Shown: one piece after another, positions 8,240 to 16,637 of the stretch
Position numbering within the stretch: position 1 is the stretch's first letter
Layout: each line of letters starts with the position of its first letter
NCBI GenBank assembly: GCA_964526785.1
Contig: CAZGMJ010000050.1
Span: forward strand, 1-38,468
DNA length: 38,468 nt
Reading direction: 5' to 3'
DNA from: CAZGMJ01 sp964526785
GTDB lineage: Bacteria > Planctomycetota > Phycisphaerae > Sedimentisphaerales > Anaerobacaceae
Program-made: the position numbers and the translations under genes
The notes under the pieces: generated by a model
Told to the model about the DNA's origin: nothing
What the model saw: the letters and a program-made list of their open reading frames with translations, nothing else
Databases searched by the model: none

Positions 8240-9958
8240 ATGCACAGTGTAAGATATCTTGTCGCCAGGCACCCGTTTAACTGGATGCTCTCTCTGCTCT
8301 TGTTGGTCGGGACATCTAAGGCCCAAACACTCCTCTATGAACAGGACTTCTCTTCAGACCCCGGCTGGATAACTGATCAGCCAGAGAACTTCTATTGGGA
8401 TACCGACACAGAGACTTATTTCGCACGTTTTATAAACGGGCGCCCGGACTACACGCCGAATCGGTATGCTTATACTCCTGTCCCTCTGGACACATCGCAA
8501 CCATTCCAGCTTCAGTGGGATCAGAAATTCCTTGGCGCAGGAGTCGGAAGTAGATCGCATTTCGGCCTTATGTCACCAGACCTGCTAATTGAAAAGGTAA
8601 CCTACATCTACCTCCCATCCATAATCCCAGAAAGCACACTGAATCTATATATGGGAGCAGGCGGCACTCCCATGCCACCTTCAAGTCGATATGGAGTACA
8701 GGCTATTGATTCAAGCGGTCTGAATGCAGGTTTTGGTTCCGGTGCAGGCGGAGGCTCATATTTTCAGTGTGATAAATGGTATCGCAACATGCTTGGATAT
8801 GATCCGATCCAAAACTCATTTCAATGGGCCGTTTCAGAAAGAGAATCGGGGGAGGTACTAAGAAGTGGTTCCGCAAGCCTGAGGAGCCAGCAAGGTTTCT
8901 CAAGTCGTATGGTCAACCTCGGTGTGGGCAATGATCCTATTGGATACAATCCAGGACTGATACACTTCAATAATCCAGACGAATTTGCGGAGGTTCGCTT
9001 TGACAACATTCGTCTGACTAAGGGTGCTATTGAACCAAGCGAACCTAGTATCTACGGTTTGTTCATCGGAAGCGAGGACGAAACAGAAGGTGTACGTTTC
9101 GATCTCGATGCATGGAAGATGAATTTCGCTTTCGAGCGGGTCTTTGGTGATAGATTTCAAGGAGAGGTTCTGACAACAGACATGACAGAGGGGGGCGTAA
9201 CGGCAGATACAATCGAAGCCAAGTTGACGGCATTGAAGGCTGAGATGCATGCGGGTGACCGGCTTATCTTCTACGCAAGTTCACACGGAACAGGAAAGGA
9301 TTGGGCAACAACATCCCCTGAGTACTCCAATGAAAGCCCGCCAAGCGTTGCTGACGAAGCGTTGCTGCAAGCAAGTGACTTTGAACAATACCTGTGGGAC
9401 GATGATCTAACAAGATATCTGCTTGGGATGAATGATATAGAGAAGTGGGTGATCCTTGACGCATGCGGTTCCGGAGGCTTCTGGGGCGACGGTAATCCAA
9501 TGGACGAGGGTGACTTGGAAAAACTGGGCAATATCGCTCTCTTTGCCGCTGCGCCAGAAGGCAAGAATGCGATTTCGTGGGGTTACCCCGGTGAAAAGCA
9601 GGGCTTGTTCACGATGGCGCTCGATGACGCTCTCACATTCGATAGCGACAGCCTGTTGGCAGCCGACATCGGTGGTGATGGTGACGTTGACTTCGACGAG
9701 CTTCGTACCTGGGTCGAGAATGACTGGTGGCTCCAAATTGTACAAAACCCGGTCGTGCATTCGAATATGATGTTCTGGGAAAAGGAGTACGGCGACCCAA
9801 TCCCCTTCTCCCCAGACATGTGGTCGCCCGTCGTGTTCGCGTCTGAAGACTTCACGGGCCGCTTTGGGCATACTGTGATTCCAGCCCCCAGTGCCATTTT
9901 CCTTGCAAGCCTCGGCGTCAGCCTCGTCGGTTGGATGCGAAGACGCAAAACGCTCTGA
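8240..9958 (+). CDS. Surface-anchored caspase-like cysteine protease with PEP-CTERM tail
   Basis: This 572-residue exported protein has four parts. Residues 1-28 are a signal peptide (cleavage after TSKA). Residues 30-260 form a beta-rich domain resembling laminin-G or jelly-roll folds. Residues 270-510 look like a clan CD (caspase/legumain) fold with RLIFYASSHGTGKD (catalytic His349) and KWVILDACGSGGFWG (catalytic Cys409). Within it, residues 476-487 form a textbook EF-hand loop (Asp476, Asp480, Gly481, Asp482, Asp484, Glu487), so calcium binding is likely. Residues 546-572 are a PEP-CTERM sorting tail: IPAPSA, a hydrophobic stretch, then MRRRKTL, recognised by an exosortase. The ATG at 8240 follows GGAGGAAGGA and begins the signal peptide. 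The gene has its own promoter and terminator, lies beside a dead transposase, and looks A+T-richer than its neighbours. Metacaspase-like folds are known; activity here is inferred. Confidence 0.8.
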   Translation: MHSVRYLVARHPFNWMLSLLLLVGTSKAQTLLYEQDFSSDPGWITDQPENFYWDTDTETYFARFINGRPDYTPNRYAYTPVPLDTSQPFQLQWDQKFLGAGVGSRSHFGLMSPDLLIEKVTYIYLPSIIPESTLNLYMGAGGTPMPPSSRYGVQAIDSSGLNAGFGSGAGGGSYFQCDKWYRNMLGYDPIQNSFQWAVSERESGEVLRSGSASLRSQQGFSSRMVNLGVGNDPIGYNPGLIHFNNPDEFAEVRFDNIRLTKGAIEPSEPSIYGLFIGSEDETEGVRFDLDAWKMNFAFERVFGDRFQGEVLTTDMTEGGVTADTIEAKLTALKAEMHAGDRLIFYASSHGTGKDWATTSPEYSNESPPSVADEALLQASDFEQYLWDDDLTRYLLGMNDIEKWVILDACGSGGFWGDGNPMDEGDLEKLGNIALFAAAPEGKNAISWGYPGEKQGLFTMALDDALTFDSDSLLAADIGGDGDVDFDELRTWVENDWWLQIVQNPVVHSNMMFWEKEYGDPIPFSPDMWSPVVFASEDFTGRFGHTVIPAPSAIFLASLGVSLVGWMRRRKTL

Positions 9959-9988
9959 CGGACAATCATTACAATTGAGATTTCTTCG

Positions 9989-10018
9989 GGGCCGTGAGCA
10001 TCGCTTACGGCCCTTTTT
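9989..10018 (+). terminator. Rho-independent terminator of the caspase-like gene
   Basis: An 11-base stem pairs GGGCCGTGAGC (9989-9999) with GCTTACGGCCC (10003-10013), with one G-T wobble, a three-base loop and five Ts immediately after. It begins 30 bases beyond the stop codon. Confidence 0.85.
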
Positions 10019-10226
10019 AATTGGGCCGCTGGATGGCCCCTGTGCGACAGTTGCCCGCTCGAAATCTGCCTTGAGACCAAATTATCGCAGCTATTTCAGA
10101 ACCCTCGCGAAACACCCCTTAGGGTGCAGGATTTGGGTACCTGTGAAATGTAACGTGCATTGCTGCGAACTCGCTCTTTCCTCATTTCACGCCTGACAAG
10201 TTCTTTTCTTTTGTTGCCATATTCCC

Positions 10227-10256
10227 TTGCACTCAACCGCCTTTCCGTTATATAGT
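10227..10256 (+). promoter_or_regulatory. Candidate promoter for the STGPRTPEGK-family gene
   Basis: TTGCAC (10227-10232) is followed after 16 bases by TATATA (10249-10254), or after 18 bases by TATAGT (10251-10256). It lies about 105 bases before the start codon. Confidence 0.4.
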
Positions 10257-10360
10257 ATTTATCCAACTACATTGGTGTGTATGCAGCTTGTCGCACTGGG
10301 CTGCCGCGGATCGCCTGAATCAGGTAGCTGACAACATTCAGCCCATTTGGAGGACCCCTC

Positions 10361-11020
10361 ATGGCTACAGAAGCTCAAATCCGTGCCAACCGCAGCAACG
10401 CGCAGAAGTCCACCGGCCCCAGAACCCCCGAAGGCAAGGCCAAATCCGCCCGGAACGCCACCAAACACGGCCTGACCGCCCAGCACATCGTCTTGAGCAC
10501 CGAAGATCAGGAAGTATACGACGCCCACCGCGAGCAGATGCTCGCCGAACGCATCATCAGCCTCTCCTGGCGGCTCGACCGCGCCGTCCGCATCCAGACT
10601 CAGCGTCGCAACGCCGGCACTCGTGAGCAGCACGCCTTGCCAAATCCGCAAAACAAACCCAATCGACACCCTTCTACATCGACTCGGGTGTCGTCCCGAG
10701 CGAGTGGACGAGTCGAGGGATCTCCCCTTCGGCTGGACAAATATGCAAAACAAACCCAGCGAAACCGCCCCATTCTCTGCCGCACCGGCCGCCGTGGACA
10801 AGGAAACGGAGCTTGCCCTGCTCCCTGGCCACCTGCGAAAGTAACTCCGCCCGCTCGGACCCCGCCGGCAGGAGAATTGCAGAAGCCACAGAATCGAATC
10901 ACCATCGATTCACACAACCGGTCCGCGCCCCTGGATCTTCGGCAGAACCGGAGACTCGCAGGTTGCGTCTCGCCAATCGCCTGTGTAAGCTGGTTGGCAG
11001 ATGGGAGGATTTGTGTGTAA
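10361..11020 (+). CDS. STGPRTPEGK-family protein, probably degenerate
   Basis: The first 82 residues carry a distinctive conserved start: basic and polar, with RSNAQ then STGPRTPEGKAKSARNATK, ending in LAERIISLSWRLDRAVRIQTQ. I recall this as a multicopy family of unknown function in Phycisphaerae and related metagenomes. The start is convincing (GGAGGA nine bases before the ATG). This copy looks damaged. From memory of the family, about a dozen residues between REQML and LAERI seem to be missing. After residue 82 the frame runs through low-complexity Arg/Pro/Gly-rich sequence containing two copies of the short dispersed repeat (read as PQNKPN and AKQTQ). A different frame from 10623 to 10844 ends in ALLPGHLRK, which resembles the family's tail better, suggesting a frameshift. 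The open frame stops 27 bases before queC. Confidence 0.5.
   Translation: MATEAQIRANRSNAQKSTGPRTPEGKAKSARNATKHGLTAQHIVLSTEDQEVYDAHREQMLAERIISLSWRLDRAVRIQTQRRNAGTREQHALPNPQNKPNRHPSTSTRVSSRASGRVEGSPLRLDKYAKQTQRNRPILCRTGRRGQGNGACPAPWPPAKVTPPARTPPAGELQKPQNRITIDSHNRSAPLDLRQNRRLAGCVSPIACVSWLADGRICV
10646..10665 (+). repeat. Short dispersed repeat, copy 4
   Basis: Core CAAAACAAACCCAAT inside the tail of the STGPRTPEGK-family gene; in its open frame it reads QNKPN. Confidence 0.55.
10742..10770 (+). repeat. Short dispersed repeat, copy 5
   Basis: TATGCAAAACAAACCCAGC followed by GAAACCGCCC. It lies 96 bases after copy 4, in the same orientation, and reads AKQTQ in the open frame. Confidence 0.55.
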
Positions 11021-11047
11021 TACGGTTCGACAGTGGAGTGTGTAACC

Positions 11048-11761
11048 ATGACAAAGAAGGCCATAGTCTTGCTTAGTGGCGGCCTGGATTCCGCCACGGC
11101 CCTGGCAATTGCCCGCTCGCGGGGCTACACGTGCTACGCCCTGAGCTTCTCGTACGGCCAGCGGCATAGCCGCGAGCTCCAGGCCGCAAGGAGCGTCGCC
11201 GAGAGCCTCTCCGTCGTCGAGCATCGCACCATCGACATCGATCTCGGCCGTCTGGGCGGTTCGGCCCTCACGGACACCGCCATCGACGTACCCAAAGACC
11301 GGGCTGAACAGGACATGCAGGACATCCCGGCCACCTACGTCCCGGCCCGCAACACGATCTTCCTCTCCTATGGCCTCGCCTGGGCGGAAGTCATCGGAGC
11401 CGAAGCTATCTTCATAGGCGTCAACCACCTCGACTACAGCGGCTACCCCGACTGCCGCCCCGAATTCATCGAAGCGTTCGAGAAGATGGCCAATCTGGCA
11501 ACCAAAGCCGGCGTCGAAGACCGCCGCATACGCATCGAAGCCCCGCTGATCGAAATGACCAAGGCCCAGATTATCCGCAGGGGATCCGAACTGGGCGTCG
11601 ATTACGGCCTCACCCATAGCTGCTACGACCCGGACTCCAGCGACCTGGCCTGCGGCCGCTGCGACTCCTGCACGCTCCGAAAGAAAGGCTTCGCTGATGC
11701 CGGTGTACCAGACCCGACGAGATACGGCAAACAACAGGACAATCGCGTTCATGAACCATAG
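11048..11761 (+). CDS. queC: 7-cyano-7-deazaguanine synthase QueC
   Basis: QueC converts 7-carboxy-7-deazaguanine to preQ0 using ATP and ammonia, a step toward queuosine in tRNA or, in some gene contexts, deazaguanine-modified DNA. The 237-residue protein has the PP-loop LLSGGLDSATAL (SGGLDS at residues 10-15), FSYGQRHSREL, YVPARNTIFLS and GVNHLDYSGYPDCRPEF. The zinc-binding cysteines are at 192, 202, 205 and 208 (C...CGRCDSC). ATG 11048 is chosen over an in-frame GTG at 11033 because GGAG lies at 11035-11038 with proper spacing and the protein then starts as in the family. The other queuosine genes (queD, queE, folE) are not in this window, and no preQ1 riboswitch is evident upstream. An exported hydrolase gene follows after 27 bases and may be co-transcribed. 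Confidence 0.95.
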   Translation: MTKKAIVLLSGGLDSATALAIARSRGYTCYALSFSYGQRHSRELQAARSVAESLSVVEHRTIDIDLGRLGGSALTDTAIDVPKDRAEQDMQDIPATYVPARNTIFLSYGLAWAEVIGAEAIFIGVNHLDYSGYPDCRPEFIEAFEKMANLATKAGVEDRRIRIEAPLIEMTKAQIIRRGSELGVDYGLTHSCYDPDSSDLACGRCDSCTLRKKGFADAGVPDPTRYGKQQDNRVHEP

Positions 11762-11788
11762 AGATCATGCGCAGGAAGGAGTAAGGAC

Positions 11789-13036
11789 ATGTCCGGTATG
11801 CAGAGACGTGCATTTCTGAAGATGGCCGGCGCCGCGATGGCATTCGCCGCACACACAAAGGCCGCAAATGACTGGACGACCGCCGAACAAGGCCGCGTCC
11901 GAGCGTTTCTCAAACGCCTGATGCCGACCCGCCAACAGGTTGATGATTTTCTCAAGGGCGTCCAGGGCCCCGAGAAATTAAGCCGCAACAATGGCTGGGT
12001 GTACGATAGCGAACTGGGCTGGACTCTCTGTGATTCCGTCAGGCCGAGAAGTGTCGATGGCTCCAAAGGCTTCTACCACTACGAGCCTGACGGCGCGCGA
12101 AAGGTCGTGAATTGTCCCGAAAAGCCGTCCCGCATTCATACCTACGGCGACAGCTTCACGCATTGCGACCAGGTCAGCGACGGCGAAACCTGGCAGGAAT
12201 ACCTGGCCGCCCATCTCCGGGAACCCATTCGCAACTACGGCGTCGGTGGCTATGGCGTCTATCAGGCCTACCGCAGGATGCTCCGCGTCGAAGCAGAGAA
12301 CCCCGCCCCGTATATCATCCTGAACATCTGGGATGATGACCATTACCGCAACATTGATTCCTGGCGGGCCATCCGCTTTGGCGGACGTACGCCGTGCGGC
12401 TACACGCTCCCGTTCCTTCGCGTGAACATTGCTGAAGATCGCTGCGAAAAGGTGGAGAATATCTGCCCTCGGCCCGCCGACGTCTACCGGTTGTGTGACG
12501 AAGACTTCGTCTGGCGGACCTTCAGAGACGATCCGGTGCTGAAGGTTGCCCTTGCTGCCGGAGCCGATGAGGAGGTTGCCCGCAAACTCGCTCCGGACGT
12601 CGCCGCGCAGTTCGGCGTCACCGATCAGGCGATCCTCTCTCTCGAACCCGGGCGGGCGATTCAGAAGATGCACACTGAAGCGGCCCTCTACGCAACGAAG
12701 CATGTCGTCACCTGGACCGAACAATTCGCGCGCCGGCAGGGCAAGAAGCTCATGCTGATCCTCTCCTTCGGCCGGGGGAATATCTGGAAAGCCCTTACGG
12801 GAAAGCCGGAATTCGATCGGACGTTCGTCGACTGGCTCAGCGATAAGCCGTATCCCGTGATCGACATGCGGGATCTTTTCAAGGCCGAGTACGAACAACT
12901 GAAGATGGACGCCAATCAGTACGTGCGCCGCTACTACATCGGGCATCACAACCCGGCCGGCAATTTCTTCACCGCCTGGGCCCTCAAGCCGAAGTTGGTG
13001 GATTGGCTTGATCCGAAGCCGATACCGTACGCCTGA
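11789..13036 (+). CDS. Tat-exported SGNH/GDSL-type hydrolase
   Basis: The 415-residue protein starts with a twin-arginine signal (MQRRAFLKMAGAAMAFAA, Arg6-Arg7), so it is exported folded. The SGNH blocks are visible: TYGDSFTHC with the probable nucleophile Ser122 (block I), NYGVGGYGVYQAYRRM (block II Gly, about 149-164), LNIWDDDHY near 178-185 (block III position), and GHHNPAGNFFTAW with the probable catalytic His387 (block V). This fits an esterase or lipase-like hydrolase, perhaps a carbohydrate deacetylase, but no substrate is indicated. The ATG follows AGGAAGGAG. The 27-base gap from queC suggests co-transcription, although a shared pathway is not obvious. The long segment of about 200 residues between blocks III and V is larger than in minimal SGNH enzymes. 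Confidence 0.75.
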   Translation: MSGMQRRAFLKMAGAAMAFAAHTKAANDWTTAEQGRVRAFLKRLMPTRQQVDDFLKGVQGPEKLSRNNGWVYDSELGWTLCDSVRPRSVDGSKGFYHYEPDGARKVVNCPEKPSRIHTYGDSFTHCDQVSDGETWQEYLAAHLREPIRNYGVGGYGVYQAYRRMLRVEAENPAPYIILNIWDDDHYRNIDSWRAIRFGGRTPCGYTLPFLRVNIAEDRCEKVENICPRPADVYRLCDEDFVWRTFRDDPVLKVALAAGADEEVARKLAPDVAAQFGVTDQAILSLEPGRAIQKMHTEAALYATKHVVTWTEQFARRQGKKLMLILSFGRGNIWKALTGKPEFDRTFVDWLSDKPYPVIDMRDLFKAEYEQLKMDANQYVRRYYIGHHNPAGNFFTAWALKPKLVDWLDPKPIPYA

Positions 13037-13208
13037 ATGCACAATGCCCGGTGACCAGGGTGAAAGAAAGTATCGTTATGTGCGTGACCTTGCCTGGGCT
13101 GGTGAGAGACCTCGGAAGCATCATCGACGAATCCGCATGTACGGCGACGACAGCGAATCCGTTGCCGTGCGTGCCTCGATCGCCGCTCCATGCGCGTGGC
13201 CGGCCCGC

Positions 13209-13730
13209 TTACGCCGTGACCTTGTGCGGATACGCCGACTCCTCAGCATACGCGTCGTTGAGCATCCCGATCAAACGCAACTGTTCTGCGACTATCGTCT
13301 CTATCGCCAACTGGCTCGCGGGATCCTGTGCGAATGCCTTTAGACCGTTATAAAATGCGACTGCATCCTTCTCCCGCTGAATGGCGCTGTGAAGAATATC
13401 GCCCTTGTTTTCGCGGCCCGTCAGTGCCCGTCGGCCGCAGCGCGCCTTCCGCGCCGCGGTCATGGCCAGGGCGGCCATCACCTGCGGATTGGACAGCACG
13501 TAGTCGTCAGGATCGAAGCGGCCGAATTCGCCCGTCTTCTTTGAGTGCAACTTGCGCTTCAGCGCCAGCGCCCTGGCGTGCCGGCCTTTCCAGTCGGCCA
13601 GACGATAGCATGTATTACGCAGGTCGGCGGATTCGAATCGGTCGGCATTCTGGACATAGAGCCGGCCGCCGTCGTTTTCCACCTTCTCGGCGATTTGGAG
13701 TATCTCGAATATGTTGAATCTCGTTTCCAT
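13209..13730 (-). CDS. Ferritin-like (rubrerythrin-type) protein with an incomplete diiron site
   Basis: The 173-residue protein has the four-helix pattern of rubrerythrin-like ferritin-fold proteins: helix 1 ILQIAEKVENDGGRLY (Glu18), helix 2 LADWKGRHARAL (His51), helix 3 AIQREKDAVAFYNGL (Glu120) and helix 4 IVAEQLRLIGML (Glu149). In working diiron proteins helices 2 and 4 each carry ExxH. Here the helix 2 Glu position is Lys48 and the helix 4 His position is Arg152, so two of the expected metal ligands are replaced. There is no C-terminal rubredoxin domain. The start has a good site (GAGGTGA) just upstream. It probably belongs to the oxidative-stress ferritin-like superfamily but may have lost peroxidase chemistry. 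It converges on the SGNH hydrolase gene with a 172-base gap. Confidence 0.7.
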   Translation of the reverse strand: METRFNIFEILQIAEKVENDGGRLYVQNADRFESADLRNTCYRLADWKGRHARALALKRKLHSKKTGEFGRFDPDDYVLSNPQVMAALAMTAARKARCGRRALTGRENKGDILHSAIQREKDAVAFYNGLKAFAQDPASQLAIETIVAEQLRLIGMLNDAYAEESAYPHKVTA

Positions 13731-14015
13731 ACGCTCACCTCAGAGGTCGCCTGCCTGGCGCCCTGAAACAGTCTTGAAACGGGCCTCGATACGGCATGAC
13801 CGGAAATGCTGCCCCCAATCCTGCGACCGATATCCGGCCCGAAAGCTTCAGTTCATACAGCGGCCGCACAGCAAACGCCGCCGCTTGGCCGTAAAACCTG
13901 TAGTAGCGTACGCCTTGACTGTTAGAGCCGAGTTAAGCGCGCATTAGCTTTTCGAGAAAAGTGCGGAATGTTGGTATAGGTTCGTATCCCCTGTAAAATA
14001 GGGGGTTTACGGGTG

Positions 14016-16637
14016 TCAGTCGCCGGCCGCGGCGCGCGGGCCGCTCGCCGCGACGTCGGACTGGTGGACCTGCTGGACACCGGTGGGATTGTCGGGATCG
14101 ACGCCGGAGCCGCCCGGCCATTCCGGCCAGACGACTTCGCCACGGCGTTGCTTCGCATACGCCTCGTCGGTCAGTTCGTACGTGCCCAACTCGTTGGCGT
14201 TCATGTCCAGCCAGAGCGTGACGCGATGGAATTCCTCCCTCGTGAGCTGCACGTCCCTGTGCTGCGGGTCGGGTTCGATATCGAGGCCCTGAGGGTGGGG
14301 GCCGAGGAATTTGAGCAGGATGCACGCCCGTGCGCCGATCTGTCCGGCGATCGAGCGGGAACGCGGATTTCCCGGCTTGCCGAGAAAGAGCCCGACGTTG
14401 TCCTCGTGCGCTGCGTAGGCTTTGTCGTAGGCCGCATTGTAATACGTGATGTAGTCCTCCAGATCGCCGACGGCGGGGCCTTTGCCCCCCGAATTATCCT
14501 CCACAATCCGGCTGGTGTCCCAGTACTCGAAACGGATGCCCTTGCCCGTTTCCCGGTGACAGCCCTGGCAGTTCTCCTCAAACACGGGCTTGGCCAGACG
14601 ATGATACGTCAGCGGATAGGAGCCGTCGACCTCGGGAGTAATCTGGGAAGGAGGACGCTGCATGGCCATCGGCGTTCGTGTGATATCCGGAGTCTTCCAC
14701 TTGTCCTCGTGACAACCAACGCACGACAGTTGCTCGCCGGGATGCACGCACGTGCCGGACAGCATCGACTGGACAGCCATGCCGGTCTCATCGACCGCCT
14801 GGAAATATATCTCCCGCTCGATGGGCGCCTCGAAATAGGCACTGCCGTCCGGCTCGACGGGCACGGTACCGATGACGTGCTTGATCAGCGCCCCGTCGCT
14901 CCATCCGATGTGTACGTTCCGTTTGGTGCCCCAGGGCAGTTTGGGCCTGCCGATGATCTGACATATCCGCAGGTGCGTGATTCGCGTATTCTCAGGCCAC
15001 TCGAAATCCGATTCGTACACATTCATAACCGCTATCGTTGCCTTCGGGGCCATGGCCCTGCGTTTGCCCTGATATGTACGCGGCTGGATAGCCGGAGGAA
15101 CCGGCCTGGCTTTGAGCGGAATCGGCGAGGCGACCTTGATATCGAAAAGCGGTTCGGCGTCAAAGAGGAGTATCTCATTGCGGAACTTATCTACCAGCAG
15201 TATCTCGCTGAACTCGCAGACAATAACGTAGTCTTCGCTCAGCGGCACCGGCGTGCGGAACATCCGCCTTCTGAGCTTGTACCGCTGGTCTTCCTTGAAG
15301 TGGCCGCTATCGCCCATCATATTCCAGCCCGGCCAGAAATGGCGTATCTGCTCTTCGTATCGGGCCCTGCGGGCCAGATCGATTACGACGAGGTTTCCGA
15401 GATGCGATTTGTGGTGTCCGGTTTCGATGGCGACGTACTTCGAGGTCGTACCCGGAATGGGCATGACGTCGCATTCCGAGATTGGGTGGAACGGCTTGTC
15501 GTCCTCGGTATAGTTGCCATGATAGGAGCGCGGGTCTGTGCCGTCGGGATAGCTCATCCAGAATCCCTGGGCCGAATAGGCGTGCCTGTCAATGTAGTCC
15601 CAGCGGGAGTACACGATCTTGCCGTTGTAGTCGACCGTCGGGCACCGCTCGTTGGTCTCATGCCAACTGATGCGATAGAGATCGTCGCCGTCCGGTTCCA
15701 TCGTGTACATGTTGCCCGATACCGCGACGTTGCCGCACCGCTGGCCTCCGTTGTGGCGGTCGGAGACGAACAGAAGACGGCCGCCGGGCAGGTACAGCGG
15801 GTCGTAATCGTCATACGGTCCGTCATGGTCCGCCAGAATCCGAAGATTCGATCCGTCGATCCCCATTGCGAAAATGCGGAACATGTACGGGGGGTCGAAC
15901 TTGCCGCGCCCACTCCAGTTACGCGATCCTGCGTACGAACTCCAGGCGAACATCAATTCGGTGCCGTCCCAGGAAAGTGTGGGGGTCATGACGGCCGCCC
16001 TGCCGTTCCATTTCGGATTCCTGTTGCTCAACGTTTGTCCCTTGAATCGACCATTGGTGACTTGGGCCTTTTCGAGCAAATCCGCCACAATCGCGGTCCG
16101 CTCGTTCTTGAAATCGTCGACTCGATAGAGGCTGTTGCCGGGATCTGCTTTTGTGAGGAAGCTCATGTGCTGGCTGTGAAACATCGGACTGGCCGATTCA
16201 TTGCCGTTGAAGATCAGGCTCTCGAAATCGAGCAGCGGATTGGACATCGCAATCTTTCGCCGCACAGCACATATCTCTCTGAAAAGCGCTCTGTCTTTCG
16301 GCTTGTCCTTCGCTCTGCTCTTAAGTTCGGACAGTTTGTCAGCGAGCGGCTTCCATTCAGCAGCGCCAGGCATTGAGGCAATATCCTTTAACATCGCCTC
16401 GGTACGTCTGAGCAGTACGTCCACCGGCCCACGATCGGATTGGCAGATCACGCGTTGATCGGTCGATTGTTCGCTGTGGTACATCCGCATTTCCTGCGCG
16501 ATCTGGAAGAAACTCATATCCCAGCGTTTTTCGAGCAGCCGTTTGACGTCTATGCGTTCGGTGCCGCGCGCGGCAGCAACGAGAATCACAAGGCCGATTA
16601 CAGCCGTACCGATCTGTTTGGTGCGTGTTCGTATCAT
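14016..16637 (-). CDS. Secreted HzsA-like dihaem protein with PD40 propeller
   Basis: This 873-residue exported protein is related to the hydrazine synthase alpha subunit (HzsA domain family), but such proteins occur widely in planctomycetes that do not make hydrazine. An N-terminal signal segment (about residues 8-25) precedes a helical region. A TolB/PD40-type beta-propeller follows from about 205 to 460, with repeats such as TPTLSWDGTELMFAW and YDPLYLPGGRLLFVSDR. Two covalent haem motifs follow: CVGCH (639-643) and CQGCH (690-694). ATG 16637 overlaps the stop of the upstream GH127 gene in an ATGA arrangement (16634-16637), implying translational coupling; a longer start at 16676 would overlap more and lacks this logic. 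The linkage suggests a redox or sensing role in polysaccharide breakdown. The exact reaction is unknown. Confidence 0.8.
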   Translation of the reverse strand: MIRTRTKQIGTAVIGLVILVAAARGTERIDVKRLLEKRWDMSFFQIAQEMRMYHSEQSTDQRVICQSDRGPVDVLLRRTEAMLKDIASMPGAAEWKPLADKLSELKSRAKDKPKDRALFREICAVRRKIAMSNPLLDFESLIFNGNESASPMFHSQHMSFLTKADPGNSLYRVDDFKNERTAIVADLLEKAQVTNGRFKGQTLSNRNPKWNGRAAVMTPTLSWDGTELMFAWSSYAGSRNWSGRGKFDPPYMFRIFAMGIDGSNLRILADHDGPYDDYDPLYLPGGRLLFVSDRHNGGQRCGNVAVSGNMYTMEPDGDDLYRISWHETNERCPTVDYNGKIVYSRWDYIDRHAYSAQGFWMSYPDGTDPRSYHGNYTEDDKPFHPISECDVMPIPGTTSKYVAIETGHHKSHLGNLVVIDLARRARYEEQIRHFWPGWNMMGDSGHFKEDQRYKLRRRMFRTPVPLSEDYVIVCEFSEILLVDKFRNEILLFDAEPLFDIKVASPIPLKARPVPPAIQPRTYQGKRRAMAPKATIAVMNVYESDFEWPENTRITHLRICQIIGRPKLPWGTKRNVHIGWSDGALIKHVIGTVPVEPDGSAYFEAPIEREIYFQAVDETGMAVQSMLSGTCVHPGEQLSCVGCHEDKWKTPDITRTPMAMQRPPSQITPEVDGSYPLTYHRLAKPVFEENCQGCHRETGKGIRFEYWDTSRIVEDNSGGKGPAVGDLEDYITYYNAAYDKAYAAHEDNVGLFLGKPGNPRSRSIAGQIGARACILLKFLGPHPQGLDIEPDPQHRDVQLTREEFHRVTLWLDMNANELGTYELTDEAYAKQRRGEVVWPEWPGGSGVDPDNPTGVQQVHQSDVAASGPRAAAGD

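Larger units (their letters stand above)
9959..10360. other. Intergenic region with terminator and promoter
   Basis: No gene is supported. It holds the terminator of the caspase-like gene at its start and a candidate promoter near 10227. It ends with GGAGGA nine bases before the next ATG. Confidence 0.6.

Noticed and set aside
10861..11040. preQ1 riboswitch ahead of queC
   Set aside because: No preQ1-type pseudoknot or the usual A-rich tail pairing could be found by eye; the region is the tail of the decayed gene upstream.
13051..13353. 100-codon frame between the SGNH hydrolase and the ferritin-like gene
   Set aside because: Its second half is the antisense of the ferritin-like gene and the first half has no family resemblance or start signal.
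14013..16376. 787-codon plus-strand frame opposite the HzsA-like gene
   Set aside because: The minus strand carries two CxxCH motifs, a propeller and start coupling; the plus frame has none of these.
14016..16637. True hydrazine synthase alpha subunit and anammox metabolism
   Set aside because: No HzsB, HzsC or hydrazine dehydrogenase genes are nearby, the gene is coupled to a glycoside hydrolase, and HzsA-like domains are common in non-anammox planctomycetes.
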